A DNA stretch of 64,000 nt from Comamonas fluminis (GTDB lineage: Bacteria; Pseudomonadota; Gammaproteobacteria; Burkholderiales; Burkholderiaceae_C): the NCBI RefSeq assembly GCF_019186805.1, contig NZ_CP066783.1:2245501-2309500 (forward strand). The letters run 5' to 3'. Below, piece by piece: positions 36,651 to 45,516 of the stretch; position 1 is the stretch's first letter, and each line of letters begins with the position of its first letter. The position numbers and the translations under genes are program-made. The notes under the pieces were generated by a model, which saw nothing but the letters and a program-made list of their open reading frames with translations, ran no database searches and was not told the origin of the DNA.

Positions 36651-37199
36651 ATGTCTTCACCACGCCCATCGTCAGCAGAGCGCCGCGCCCAGTTACTGGA
36701 TGCGGCGGATGCCATTTTTGCCGAGCACGGGGTGACGGCCCCGCTGGACTTGATCGTCGAGCGCGCCCAGGTGGGCCGCGCCACGCTGTATCGCCAGTTT
36801 CCGGATCGCAGAGCCATCATGCTGGCCTTGCTGGAGCGATCGCTGGAAAAAACCACCGCTGCTGCCGTGCACTGGCGCGAAGACGACGAGGCTTTTTTCA
36901 AGCTGCTCAATCTGGTGGCCGAGCGCATCGCGTATTCGGCTACGCTGGTGGATTACTGGCGCACGGTGGATCAGGGTGACGACGAAATTCGCCATGCGCG
37001 CCACCGTATGTGGCAGGTGTTTGAAGAACCCATGAAGCGTGCCGTGGACAAGGGCTTGTGCAAGCAGGTGCTCAGTTCCAAGGAGTTGTCGCTGGTGTTT
37101 GGCATGCTGGGCGGTGCGCTGCGCGGAGAAACACCGGCGCAGCGCAAGCAGCTGGCACGTCGTGCCCTGCAAATTATTCTGGATGGAATCAAGGCCTGA
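36651..37199 (+). CDS. TetR-family repressor of first efflux operon
   Basis: A 182-residue TetR-type repressor. The helix-turn-helix (RRAQLLDAADAIFAEHGVTAPLDLIVERAQVGRATLYRQFPDRRAIMLALL) is followed by an all-helical ligand domain. The ATG at 36651 is chosen because the operator palindrome occupies the sequence before it; the open frame starting at 36582 would include the operator. The gene is followed after 5 bp by the MFS pump, so regulator and pump form one operon that is presumably induced by pump substrates. Confidence 0.9.
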   Translation: MSSPRPSSAERRAQLLDAADAIFAEHGVTAPLDLIVERAQVGRATLYRQFPDRRAIMLALLERSLEKTTAAAVHWREDDEAFFKLLNLVAERIAYSATLVDYWRTVDQGDDEIRHARHRMWQVFEEPMKRAVDKGLCKQVLSSKELSLVFGMLGGALRGETPAQRKQLARRALQIILDGIKA

Positions 37200-37204
37200 A
37201 ATTT

Positions 37205-39466
37205 ATGAGTCAAGCTGCTGCACAGGCCCCGGGAGGCGCAACAAATCAAGCAAGCCAGAGCGCGGCGCCCCCACCACCAGCAGCCCCGGCCATTCCCATG
37301 GGCCCTGTCATTTTGCTGCGCCGCCCGCCAGACTGGGCCGAGCATGAAAAGCCCGCCCTGCCGGGCTCGCCCGCCATGGTGCACCACGAAAACTGGGTGC
37401 GTGTGTGTTATGGGTTGATTGCGGCGCTGGTGGGGCTGACGGGCGGTCTGGGCAATGCCTTGTTCACCGCCAACCTGCCCACGATTCAAGGGCAGATGGG
37501 GCTGACTTCCGTTGAAGCGGCCTGGCTGACGGGCGCCTACGTCATGTTCAATATGACGGCCAATTTGCTGGTGTACAAATTTCGCCAGCAGTTTGGCATG
37601 CGTCTGTTTGCCGAGATAGGGCTGGGCTTTTACGCCATGCTCAGCGTGCTGCACCTGCTGCTGGGCAGCTACGAAAGCCTGATCTTGCTGCGCGCAGCCA
37701 GTGGTCTGGCGGCGGCTACCTGCTCTTCGCTGGGCACTTTGTACATGCTGCAGGCCGCGCCGCGCACCTATGTGCTCAAGATGCTGGTCATTGGCGTGGG
37801 CATTGCCCAACTGGCCACGCCGCTGGCCTGGGTGCTGTCGCCCAGCCTTCTGTACAACAGCGAGTGGCACAACCTTTACCTGTTTGAAGCCGGGCTGGCG
37901 CTGCTGTCCTTTGCGGCCGTGGTGGTGCTCAAGCTGCCGCCCGGCCTGTATATCAAGACCTTCGAGAAGCTGGACTTCGTGACCTTCTGCCTGATGGTGC
38001 CGGGCCTGGGCCTGCTGATTGCAGTGCTGGTGCAGGGCTACACGCGCTGGTGGACGGATTCGCCCAGTCTGGCCTGGATGCTGGTGGGCGCGATCTCGCT
38101 GCTGAGTGTGTCGCTTTATATCGAGCATCACCGTGCCAACCCCATGTTTCACACGCGCTGGTTTGTGCAGATGCCCACCATTCGCTTTGTGATCGGGGCC
38201 ATCCTGCTGCGTTTTCTCACGTCTGAGCAAAGCTATGGCGTGGTGGGCCTGTTGCGCACCTTGGGCATGACATCAGACCAGATGCAGCCGCTGTTTATGG
38301 TGATTCTGGTCGGAACGCTAATTGGCGTTGTGCTGTCTGCTATCACTTTTGGTGTGCCTCATATGGGCAAGCAGATTCTGGCGTCGATTGCATTGTTTGC
38401 CGTGGCCGCATTTCTGGACCACCACCGCACCAGCATCGACCGGCCTTCTGACTTCTTCTTCAGCCAGTTTCTGCTGTCGGTAGGCGCGGGTATTTTCATG
38501 GGGCCGCTGATGCTGACCGGCGTGATTCAGGGGCTGAAGTACGGCGCCAACCATATGCTGACGGCGGTGGTCACCATCTCCATGACGCAGGCCATGGGCG
38601 GGCTGCTGGGCTCGGCGCTGCTGAGCACCTATCAGACGCACCGTCAGCAGGTCTATTCCGTAGCGCTGGTGGCACAGATGAACCCCACCGACCCTGTGGT
38701 GGCCGAGCGGCTCAAGATTCAGAACCAGATGTACGGCAAGGTCACTGTGGACCCCGTCATGCGCGCCAGTCAGGGCACGGTGCAGCTGTCGCAGATCGTG
38801 CGACGCGAGGCCAGTGTGCGCGCGTACAACGATGTGTTTGCGCTGACGGCGGGCATTGCCCTGCTGTATTTGCTGTGGTGTCTGGGCGCATCGGCCCGCG
38901 TGCGTGAAGCTGCGGCCATGGTGCGTGCCATGACGCGGCAAAGCGGCAATCAGGCCACGGCGGCGGCCGCCACCGACGGCACACCCCAAGGCGCAGCGAC
39001 TGTGAAGGCCAGTGCCGGTGATGCGGCGGAAAATGAGCAGGCCAACGAGCAGGCCCAGGAACAGGCCGAACCCAGGGCCAGAATCATTGTGGAAACCAGC
39101 GCCACCGATGCCTATGGCGATGAGCCCGTGGGCCGCCAGAGCGCCGATGCAGCGCAGACGCGCACGCTGCTGCTGGCTGGCGAGGCCATGCGCCGCATCA
39201 GCGAAGCCGCCTGGGCTGCAGAAGCCAGCGAGCAGGCGGTGCTGGCCAGCAAAGACCCGCTGCAGGACAACCCACAGGCGGAACAACTGGCCGAACAGCT
39301 CGCAAGGCAGCTGGCCGAACATCCTGAGCAGCCGCTGCAAGGCGGGCTGCAGAACCCATCCCAAGAAGCATCCCATCAGGATGCCAACCATGCACCCAGC
39401 GCCGATAACGATCGGCCCGTGGTGCCGCCACAAGTGTCTGCACAGGACCGTGACGGCAAGCAATGA
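37205..39466 (+). CDS. DHA2-type MFS drug exporter with long acidic tail
   Basis: A 753-residue exporter. About 14 transmembrane segments occupy residues about 60-560 (GLTGGLGNALFTANLPTIQGQMGLTSVEAAWLTGAYVMFN is a typical EmrB-like start). It is unusual in having a hydrophilic C-terminal tail of about 190 residues, rich in Ala, Glu and Gln (ENEQANEQAQEQAEPRAR; AEQLAEQLARQLAEHPEQ), and a Pro-rich N-terminal extension of about 45 residues. The HlyD adaptor and outer-membrane factor follow immediately. The tail may contact cytoplasmic partners; that is inference. Confidence 0.88.
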   Translation: MSQAAAQAPGGATNQASQSAAPPPPAAPAIPMGPVILLRRPPDWAEHEKPALPGSPAMVHHENWVRVCYGLIAALVGLTGGLGNALFTANLPTIQGQMGLTSVEAAWLTGAYVMFNMTANLLVYKFRQQFGMRLFAEIGLGFYAMLSVLHLLLGSYESLILLRAASGLAAATCSSLGTLYMLQAAPRTYVLKMLVIGVGIAQLATPLAWVLSPSLLYNSEWHNLYLFEAGLALLSFAAVVVLKLPPGLYIKTFEKLDFVTFCLMVPGLGLLIAVLVQGYTRWWTDSPSLAWMLVGAISLLSVSLYIEHHRANPMFHTRWFVQMPTIRFVIGAILLRFLTSEQSYGVVGLLRTLGMTSDQMQPLFMVILVGTLIGVVLSAITFGVPHMGKQILASIALFAVAAFLDHHRTSIDRPSDFFFSQFLLSVGAGIFMGPLMLTGVIQGLKYGANHMLTAVVTISMTQAMGGLLGSALLSTYQTHRQQVYSVALVAQMNPTDPVVAERLKIQNQMYGKVTVDPVMRASQGTVQLSQIVRREASVRAYNDVFALTAGIALLYLLWCLGASARVREAAAMVRAMTRQSGNQATAAAATDGTPQGAATVKASAGDAAENEQANEQAQEQAEPRARIIVETSATDAYGDEPVGRQSADAAQTRTLLLAGEAMRRISEAAWAAEASEQAVLASKDPLQDNPQAEQLAEQLARQLAEHPEQPLQGGLQNPSQEASHQDANHAPSADNDRPVVPPQVSAQDRDGKQ

Positions 39467-39496
39467 ACTCAAACAGATAACAGCAAGAGATTGAGT

Positions 39497-40729
39497 ATGA
39501 GCAATAGCCAGAACACCAGTACCTCCACCCCGCCACCGTCGCCAGCACCCGCTGCCGCCCCCGCAGCTCCGGCGGCTCCGGCACCGGCGCCAGCGGCCCT
39601 GCCGCCCACGCCCAAGAAGATCAAGCCCTCGCTGCCCAGCGTCCTCATCATGGTGGTGGTGGCGCTGGCGGGCATTTTGCTGGTGTTGCGCGCCTGGAAT
39701 CAGTGGCCCTTCAGCAGTTCTGTGGTGGCGACCGATAACGCCTATGTGCGCGGCGCTGTCACGGTGCTGGCGCCGCAGGTCAATGGTTATGTGACGGAAG
39801 TGCTGGTCAAGGACTATGAACAGGTCAAGGCCGGCCAGCCGCTGGTGCGCATTGACCGCCGCACTTATGAGGCGTCTCTGGCGCAGGCGCAGGCACAACT
39901 GGCCAATGCGCAGGCGCAGCTCAGCAATGCCGACCAGACCCAGGCGCAAAACCGCGCCACGCTGGGTGCCAGCCGCGCCGGTCTGGCAGCCGTGCAGGCC
40001 GAGGCCGAGCGCTCTCAGGCTGAACTCAAGCGCGTGCAGGAGCTGGCCGAACGCGGCTCGGTCTCTTTGAACGAGCGCGACAAGGTCAAGGCAACGTCCC
40101 GACTGGCCGCTACCAATGTGGCCAAGGCACAGGCTGATATTGAGATCAATCAGGAAAAGATCAAGGCCACAACGGTGGGCCGTGATTCGCTCAAGGCGCA
40201 GGTGCAGATGGCAGAGGCCCAGTTGCACCAGGCCCAGATCAATCTGGACAACACGGTGGTTTATGCGCCCAGCGACGGTCAGGTGAGTGAGGTTTCGGTG
40301 CGCAAGGGCCAGTACGTGGCCGCTGGCACGCAACTGCTGTATGTGGTGCCGCCCACATTCTGGGTAGTGGCCAATTACAAGGAAACCCAGACTGCCCATG
40401 TGCAGATCGGTCAGCAGGTCAGCTTCAGCGTGGATGCGCTGGGCGGTGTGCACCTCAAGGGCCATGTGCTGGAGATTGCGCCCGCCACGGGTTCGGAGTT
40501 CAGCGTGCTCAAGGCCGACAACGCCACGGGCAACTTCACCAAGGTGGTGCAGCGCCTGCCCATCAAGATTTCGATTGATGAAGGCCAGCCTGAAGCTGCA
40601 CGCCTGCGCCCCGGCATGTCGGTGATTGTGCGCTTGGATACCGCGCAAAAAGTAGAGCGCCCCGCGCAAGCGCAGCAGGGGGTCAAGCCTGATGTGGCTG
40701 CAAACCCGGCAGAACAGGCAAAGCCATGA
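39497..40729 (+). CDS. HlyD/EmrA-type membrane-fusion protein, first efflux operon
   Basis: A 410-residue periplasmic adaptor. A Pro/Ala-rich cytoplasmic stretch (residues 15-45) is followed by one membrane helix (SVLIMVVVALAGILLVLRAW), a lipoyl half-motif (APQVNGYVTEVLVKDYEQVKAGQPLVRI), a long coiled coil, the second lipoyl half (VYAPSDGQVSEVSVRKGQYV) and beta-barrel domains. It connects the MFS pump to the outer-membrane factor. The ATG at 39497 is used rather than TTG at 39491. Its stop overlaps the next start (ATGA). Confidence 0.92.
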   Translation: MSNSQNTSTSTPPPSPAPAAAPAAPAAPAPAPAALPPTPKKIKPSLPSVLIMVVVALAGILLVLRAWNQWPFSSSVVATDNAYVRGAVTVLAPQVNGYVTEVLVKDYEQVKAGQPLVRIDRRTYEASLAQAQAQLANAQAQLSNADQTQAQNRATLGASRAGLAAVQAEAERSQAELKRVQELAERGSVSLNERDKVKATSRLAATNVAKAQADIEINQEKIKATTVGRDSLKAQVQMAEAQLHQAQINLDNTVVYAPSDGQVSEVSVRKGQYVAAGTQLLYVVPPTFWVVANYKETQTAHVQIGQQVSFSVDALGGVHLKGHVLEIAPATGSEFSVLKADNATGNFTKVVQRLPIKISIDEGQPEAARLRPGMSVIVRLDTAQKVERPAQAQQGVKPDVAANPAEQAKP

Positions 40730-42258
40730 TGAAGACTGCCATCAAGAGCCAGATGCGATCACGGACACCAGTCCGTATGCTTTGCATGGCACCCAGGGCC
40801 AGCCTGTCTGCGCTGGCGGCAGCTTGCCTGCTCAGTGCCTGCAGTGTGCCCAGTCTGAGTCATGCGCCAGACCTTGCGCAGCCCGCCGTACCCCAGGCCT
40901 GGAGCCAGTCCGGGGGCAGCGCAGCCCCTGCGGTGCAGGCGGACTGGTGGAAGGCGTTTGGCGACAGCGCGCTCAGCGACTGGGTAGAACTGGCCTTGCT
41001 GCGCAACAACGATGTGCTCACGGCCATGGCGCGTGTGGATGAGGCCAGAGCCAATCTGGACATCGCAGGCTCAGCCTCGGCGCCGCAAGTTTCGCTCAGC
41101 GCACCGGGATCGGCCAATCGCAGCATGAGTGCCCGCACCGGGCAGATGGTGCATGTGCGCTCGGCACAGCCCGTGCTGCAGGCCAGCTGGGAGCTGGATT
41201 TATGGAATCGTCTGGGCTCGCTGAGCCAGGCCGCGCAGCAGCGTTTGCAAGCCAGTCAGGCCGATCAGGATGCTGTGCGCCTGACGGTGTCAGCCACCAC
41301 GGCGCAGACCTATATCGGCCTGCGATCTTTGCAGGCCCAGCAGGCGGTGGCGCAGTCCACGGTCAAATCGCGTGAAAACGCTGTACGCCTGCTGGGCGAT
41401 CAGGTGCGCGTGGGCTATATCTCGCAGCTGCAGCTGAGCCAGGCATTGGCAGAGCTGGAGAGCGTCAGGCAGTCGGTGCAGCAACTGTCGCTGGCGACAG
41501 AACGCCAGCGCATTGCCCTCATGCAACTGGTGGGTGGGGCGGGGGATGAGCAGGCGCAGGCTCTAATGCAGCGCACGCTCCATGGCATGTCATCGGTCAC
41601 GCCCGAACAACTGGGTACCAAGGTGCTTGACCGCATTCGACTGCCGGAAATGCCCGCGACCGGATTGCCTTCGGCCTTGCTGGAGCGACGCCCTGACATT
41701 GCACGCGCACAGTTGCAACTGGCCGCTACCGACAGCAATCTGGCAGCGCAGCGGGCCGCGTTTTTGCCGCAAGTCAGCCTGAGCGCCAATTTCGGCAGCC
41801 TGTTCATCAACGCACTCGATTACAACCCTGCACGCGTGTGGTCGCTGGGCGGCAGCATTCTGGCGCCGCTGTTCACGGGGGGGCGCCTGCAAGGGCAGTT
41901 TGATGCGGCCAGTGCCCAGCGCGATCAGGCAGCCTATGCCTATCGCGGCGTGGTCATCAAAGCCTTTGGTGATGTGGAAACCGCGCTGGTCAGCAGCCAG
42001 CAGCTGCAGTCGCAATGGCAGCACGCCAAGGAGCGCGAGAAAATTCTGAGCGCGACTCTGGGCTTTGCCAAGGACCGCTATGACGCTGGCTATGCCAGCT
42101 ATCTGGAAGAGCTCGATGCCCAGCGCAACCTGTTCACCGTGCAGCAGGAAGTGGTGCGCCTGCGCCAGACCCAGTTGGAAAATGCCGTGGCCCTTTATCA
42201 GGCACTGGGTGGCGGCTGGCAGCGGGCCGCTGATGGCAAGGCCGATCCGCAGCCCTGA
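40726..42258 (+). CDS. NodT-type outer-membrane efflux lipoprotein, first operon
   Basis: A 510-residue outer-membrane factor (TolC/NodT family) with a lipobox (LLSAC, Cys39) after an extended signal, and the duplicated coiled-coil/beta-barrel repeats (WWKAFGDSALSDWVELALLRNNDV ... ARANLDIAGSASAPQ, later LLERRPDIARAQLQLAATDSNLAAQRAAFLPQVS). It forms the exit duct for the MFS-HlyD pump. It overlaps the adaptor gene by 4 bp, so it is translationally coupled. Last gene of the operon. Confidence 0.93.
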   Translation: MMKTAIKSQMRSRTPVRMLCMAPRASLSALAAACLLSACSVPSLSHAPDLAQPAVPQAWSQSGGSAAPAVQADWWKAFGDSALSDWVELALLRNNDVLTAMARVDEARANLDIAGSASAPQVSLSAPGSANRSMSARTGQMVHVRSAQPVLQASWELDLWNRLGSLSQAAQQRLQASQADQDAVRLTVSATTAQTYIGLRSLQAQQAVAQSTVKSRENAVRLLGDQVRVGYISQLQLSQALAELESVRQSVQQLSLATERQRIALMQLVGGAGDEQAQALMQRTLHGMSSVTPEQLGTKVLDRIRLPEMPATGLPSALLERRPDIARAQLQLAATDSNLAAQRAAFLPQVSLSANFGSLFINALDYNPARVWSLGGSILAPLFTGGRLQGQFDAASAQRDQAAYAYRGVVIKAFGDVETALVSSQQLQSQWQHAKEREKILSATLGFAKDRYDAGYASYLEELDAQRNLFTVQQEVVRLRQTQLENAVALYQALGGGWQRAADGKADPQP

Positions 42259-42347
42259 ATATCGCTCTCTGTAGCACTGGCGGGGCAGAAAAGCCTGCGC
42301 CAGGGCGCTATGCGCCTTGACGCACTTCCCACTGCGGCCGCTGCCAA

Positions 42348-42983
42348 TCAGGCAAACGAAGGTTTATCGCCCTCGGTGCCCGGTTTGCTGACACCGACAT
42401 TGGCTCTGGTCCATTTCTGCGGGTGCAGCGCTGCATCCACTGCCAGCGCTGCCACACTTTTGCGCGAGACTTCCGTGCCCTTGAAGGGCTGGCTGCGGCT
42501 GGTGGTCTCGTAGCTGACCTCGTCCTCATCTTGCAGCCATGCGGCGCGCAATATGGTGTAGTTCGTGTCAGAGGCCTCGATCAGATCGGCTGAGCGTCGG
42601 TAGGGCGGCAGGTAAGAACCGATTTCGCGGCGATTCCATTCACCAAACTGGCCCGGCACTTCGTCATAAATGCCCAGCGAGTTCACAAAAATCAGGCGTT
42701 TGAGACCCGTCTTTTTCATGGCTTGCAGGATGTGCTCGGTTTGCGTATCCACATCGCCCGCCAGGTTGGCATACACCACGTCCTGGCCCTGCATGCTGGT
42801 GGCCAGCAGTTCGGCATCCAGCACATCGCCCACCACCACCCTGGCGTTGGCGGGTGCATCGCCGTTGAGCTTTTGGGCATCCCGCACCAGCAAGGTTTGC
42901 TCCACATCCGGATGCTCGCCAAACATCTGCACGGCCCAGCGCGCAATCTGGCCGGAGGCACCTAGTATCAATACTTTGGTCAT
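42348..42983 (-). CDS. NAD(P)-binding atypical SDR protein
   Basis: A 211-residue protein with an N-terminal Rossmann motif ([13 protein letters not shown]) and a [12 protein letters not shown] strand typical of atypical short-chain dehydrogenases of the NmrA/SDR-a5 type. [11 protein letters not shown] and [15 protein letters not shown] follow the active-site region; YRRSAD provides a YxxxK-like pattern without the lysine. It may act as an NAD(P)H-binding reductase or regulator. It is downstream of, and on the same strand as, the hydrolase gene (52 bp), so possibly co-transcribed. Confidence 0.82.
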   Translation of the reverse strand: MTKVLILGASGQIARWAVQMFGEHPDVEQTLLVRDAQKLNGDAPANARVVVGDVLDAELLATSMQGQDVVYANLAGDVDTQTEHILQAMKKTGLKRLIFVNSLGIYDEVPGQFGEWNRREIGSYLPPYRRSADLIEASDTNYTILRAAWLQDEDEVSYETTSRSQPFKGTEVSRKSVAALAVDAALHPQKWTRANVGVSKPGTEGDKPSFA

Positions 42984-43035
42984 GATTCGATTTCAGCATT
43001 CCGGCGCAGTGTCACTGCGCCGGGTACAGCGTTGA

Positions 43036-43956
43036 TTACAGGTTGTCCTGGTAAAAAGGGATCAGCTTGGCCAGCGCCATGCCCACGGGCTCTGGCTTGT
43101 CGTACAGCTCGTAATGCGACCAGCCTTCCAGCACTACCAGCTCTTTTTTCTTCGAGGCGGCACGCCCGATGATTTCGCAGCCATCGCGGTAAGCGCCGAA
43201 CGCGCCTACCTGGTCGCCCACCACCACCATCAAAGGCTGGGTGAGCAGGGTTTCGCACAGGTGAAAAGCATCCCAGCCAATGGCTGCGGCCTGGTGCGAA
43301 TACAGGGCGCGGTTCAGGCCGTGGGGGGCGCGGCCACGGTCGGTGCGGTAATAGTCGGTGGCGCCCAGCACATCAATTTCCTTGATGCCAGCGGCCTTGG
43401 CCGCTTCTGGCGATGCGGGCAGCAGGTCATCCACCCGCAGAGCGGCGCCGCGTGCTTCGGCTGTGCGTTGTTGGGCCATGGCTTCCAGTGCGGCCAGCGG
43501 GTCAAAGCCGCTGAAACCTTCGCGCATCAGACGGCCATAGTTGGCGCCGGTGATGGTGCCTACGGCCTTGATGCGGCGCTCGGTCATGGCTGCGTTGATG
43601 GAGTAGCCACCGCCGCCGCAGATGCCCAGCACGCCGATGCGATCTTCATCAATGTAGGGCAGGGTGACCAGGTAGTCGCACACCACACGGAAGTCCTCAA
43701 CGCGCAGGGTGGGGTCTTCGATAAAGCGCGGCTCGCCGCCGCTGGCTCCTTGAAAGCTGGCATCAAACGCGATGACCACAAAGCCCGCAGCGGCCAGGGC
43801 CTTGCCATACACATTGCCCGAGGTTTGCTCCTTGCAGCTGCCAATGGGGTGGGCGCTGATGATGGCGGGGTACTGCTTGCTTTCGTCGAAATCGGGTGGG
43901 AAATACAGGTCTGCTGCAATGTCCCAATAGGTGTTTTTGATGCTGACGGATTTCAT
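43036..43956 (-). CDS. Alpha/beta hydrolase with possible cysteine nucleophile
   Basis: A 306-residue hydrolase of the dienelactone-hydrolase/YcjY-like type. The oxyanion region (YPAIISAHPIGSCKEQTSGNVYGKALAAAGFVVIAFDASFQG) and helix-cap loop are present. At the nucleophile elbow the sequence is GVLGICGGGG, placing Cys where most members have Ser, as in dienelactone hydrolase. The final histidine is probably in EGWSHYELYD. The ATG at 43956 is chosen because GGAG precedes it. It is divergent from a LysR regulator (44060), probably its activator. Confidence 0.85.
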   Translation of the reverse strand: MKSVSIKNTYWDIAADLYFPPDFDESKQYPAIISAHPIGSCKEQTSGNVYGKALAAAGFVVIAFDASFQGASGGEPRFIEDPTLRVEDFRVVCDYLVTLPYIDEDRIGVLGICGGGGYSINAAMTERRIKAVGTITGANYGRLMREGFSGFDPLAALEAMAQQRTAEARGAALRVDDLLPASPEAAKAAGIKEIDVLGATDYYRTDRGRAPHGLNRALYSHQAAAIGWDAFHLCETLLTQPLMVVVGDQVGAFGAYRDGCEIIGRAASKKKELVVLEGWSHYELYDKPEPVGMALAKLIPFYQDNL

Positions 43957-44059
43957 GGCTGGCTCCGGTGAAGTGATTTGATGGAGCAAAGTTTAGAAGC
44001 GCAATTGCATCCGATAAATAGCCCAACACCTACATCAGCAGTAAGTTAAGCTTATCAAT

Positions 44060-44965
44060 ATGTCACTGGACCCCAGCCTGCTTCCCTCTCTCGTCTGGTT
44101 CGCCCGCGTGGTGCGTCACCGCAGCTTTACCAAGGCTGCGGCAGAGTTTGATGTCTCGCGCGTAGCCGTCTCGCTGCAAATCAAAACGCTGGAAGAAAAG
44201 CTTCATGTGCGCCTGCTGCATCGCACCACCCGAGATATGTCGCTGACCGACGACGGCATGCGCTTGTGGGAAAGCATTCAGCCTGCCTTGAGTGCCATTG
44301 AGCAGGCGGTGGTGCAAGTTCATGAAGCGCGTGATGAGCCCGCTGGCGTGATCCGGATCAACACCTCGCGCGTAGCAGCACGCACGCTGATAGAGCCGCA
44401 CCTGCAGGAGTTTCTGGCGCTGTACCCCAAGCTCTCGGTGGAGCTGGTGCTGGACGATGGCCTCTCCAACATCATTGCCGATGGCGTGGATGCCGGGATA
44501 CGGCGTGGGGAAAGTGTGGCAGAGCATATGGTGGCTGTTCCCATTTCGCCCCCCATCCGCTATGCCGTGGTGGGCTCGCCCGCCTATTTTGAAAAGCACC
44601 CTGCACCATTGCACCCGGAAAACCTCACCCAGCACCACTGCGTGCGCTACCGCCTGGCTTCCAGTGCAGCGCTGCTCAACTGGTCATTTACCGACCCCCG
44701 AACCAGGCGCGAGTTTTCGGTGGAGCAGACAGGCAACTACATCACTAATGATGATCTGGCCATGGTGAATGCGGCGCTCAATGGCGTTGGGCTGGTGCAG
44801 CATCTGGATTTGGCCGTGCAGCAGCATCTTGCCGATGGCACTTTGGTGAGGGTGCTGGAGAAATGGTGCCCGGCCATGGCAGGCTTTTACCTCTACATTC
44901 CAACGCGTGAGCAGATGTCCAGCAAGGTGCGGGCGCTCATGGATTTTCTGATGGCCAAGCGGTGA
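44060..44965 (+). CDS. LysR-family transcriptional regulator
   Basis: A 301-residue LTTR with N-terminal helix-turn-helix (FARVVRHRSFTKAAAEFDVSRVAVSLQIKTLEEKLHVRLLHRTTR) and a C-terminal effector domain (GVIRINTSRVAARTLIEPHLQEFL; NADGVDAGIRRGE-like region). It resembles the CrgA/YafC subgroup. It is divergent from the alpha/beta hydrolase, sharing a 103-bp intergenic region rich in A/T with a TAAG...CTTA inverted repeat near 44040-44055 that may be its site. The ligand is unknown. Confidence 0.92.
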   Translation: MSLDPSLLPSLVWFARVVRHRSFTKAAAEFDVSRVAVSLQIKTLEEKLHVRLLHRTTRDMSLTDDGMRLWESIQPALSAIEQAVVQVHEARDEPAGVIRINTSRVAARTLIEPHLQEFLALYPKLSVELVLDDGLSNIIADGVDAGIRRGESVAEHMVAVPISPPIRYAVVGSPAYFEKHPAPLHPENLTQHHCVRYRLASSAALLNWSFTDPRTRREFSVEQTGNYITNDDLAMVNAALNGVGLVQHLDLAVQQHLADGTLVRVLEKWCPAMAGFYLYIPTREQMSSKVRALMDFLMAKR

Positions 44966-45027
44966 TGCGGGCTGCTATGGCCCAGTGGCTCCATGGCTTC
45001 ACGCTACCAATGGCTCATTACCCATAA

Positions 45028-45053
45028 AAAATGCCCGCGTGTTGCGGGCATTT
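45028..45053. terminator. Terminator between LysR gene and monooxygenase-like gene
   Basis: A 10-bp stem (AAATGCCCGC with GCGGGCATTT, 5-base loop) has five T on the minus strand and three on the plus strand. It serves both convergent genes. Confidence 0.88.
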
Positions 45054-45060
45054 GTAGCTT

Positions 45061-45372
45061 TCAGCTTCGTTGAATGACGCCTGCGACGTTATCTACGATG
45101 ACGGGGGTGTTGAAATAGGTCACGCTGGGTTCGGTCTGGTATTTCCCGCGAACAAACTCTCGCCAGGCCTCTGTGTACAGGGCTTCGGCATCTGCGCGGT
45201 TCTTCCATAGATAGACTCCGCCGACGGTTTTGCCGTCTTCGGTCAGCATGTATTGCTTGCGCACCAGGCCGGGGAATGTCTGATATTTTGGGGCGGTGCT
45301 CTCAAAAATGGCGCGGGCCTCGTCCAGCGATATGGCTTCAGGCAGATTGAAGGTCGTGATGGTGGTGATCAT
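45061..45372 (-). CDS. YdhR-like monooxygenase family protein
   Basis: A 103-residue ferredoxin-fold protein matching the putative mono-oxygenase YdhR group: SLDEARAIFESTAPKYQTFPGLVRKQYML and GGVYLWKNRADAEALY. Small dimers of this fold bind aromatic or quinone-like compounds, but their reaction is mostly unproven. It is single and downstream of no operon on its strand; the terminator at 45028 follows it. The divergent flank is empty for 140 bp before the efflux operon's 3' end. Confidence 0.85.
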   Translation of the reverse strand: MITTITTFNLPEAISLDEARAIFESTAPKYQTFPGLVRKQYMLTEDGKTVGGVYLWKNRADAEALYTEAWREFVRGKYQTEPSVTYFNTPVIVDNVAGVIQRS

Positions 45373-45516
45373 GTCTTCCCTGTCATTTCAAGTAAATGCA
45401 GTCTGCATGGTAGCCGAGGCGGCGCGAGTGGCTTGCTTGCGAGGCAGGCGGTTGCGCCGCATGGCTGTCAGTCAGGTGGCCACGGCTGTGCAGGTCGTGA
45501 CCGTACAGGATTTGAC

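Noticed and set aside
36971..38230. 419-residue minus-strand frame over the TetR and MFS genes
   Set aside because: It is antisense to two well-supported genes and its histidine/glutamine-rich composition is a codon-bias artefact.
38318..40669. 783-residue minus-strand frame opposite the MFS and HlyD genes
   Set aside because: It spans two genuine genes on the other strand and is rich in His/Arg/Gln, typical of antisense shadows in GC-rich DNA.
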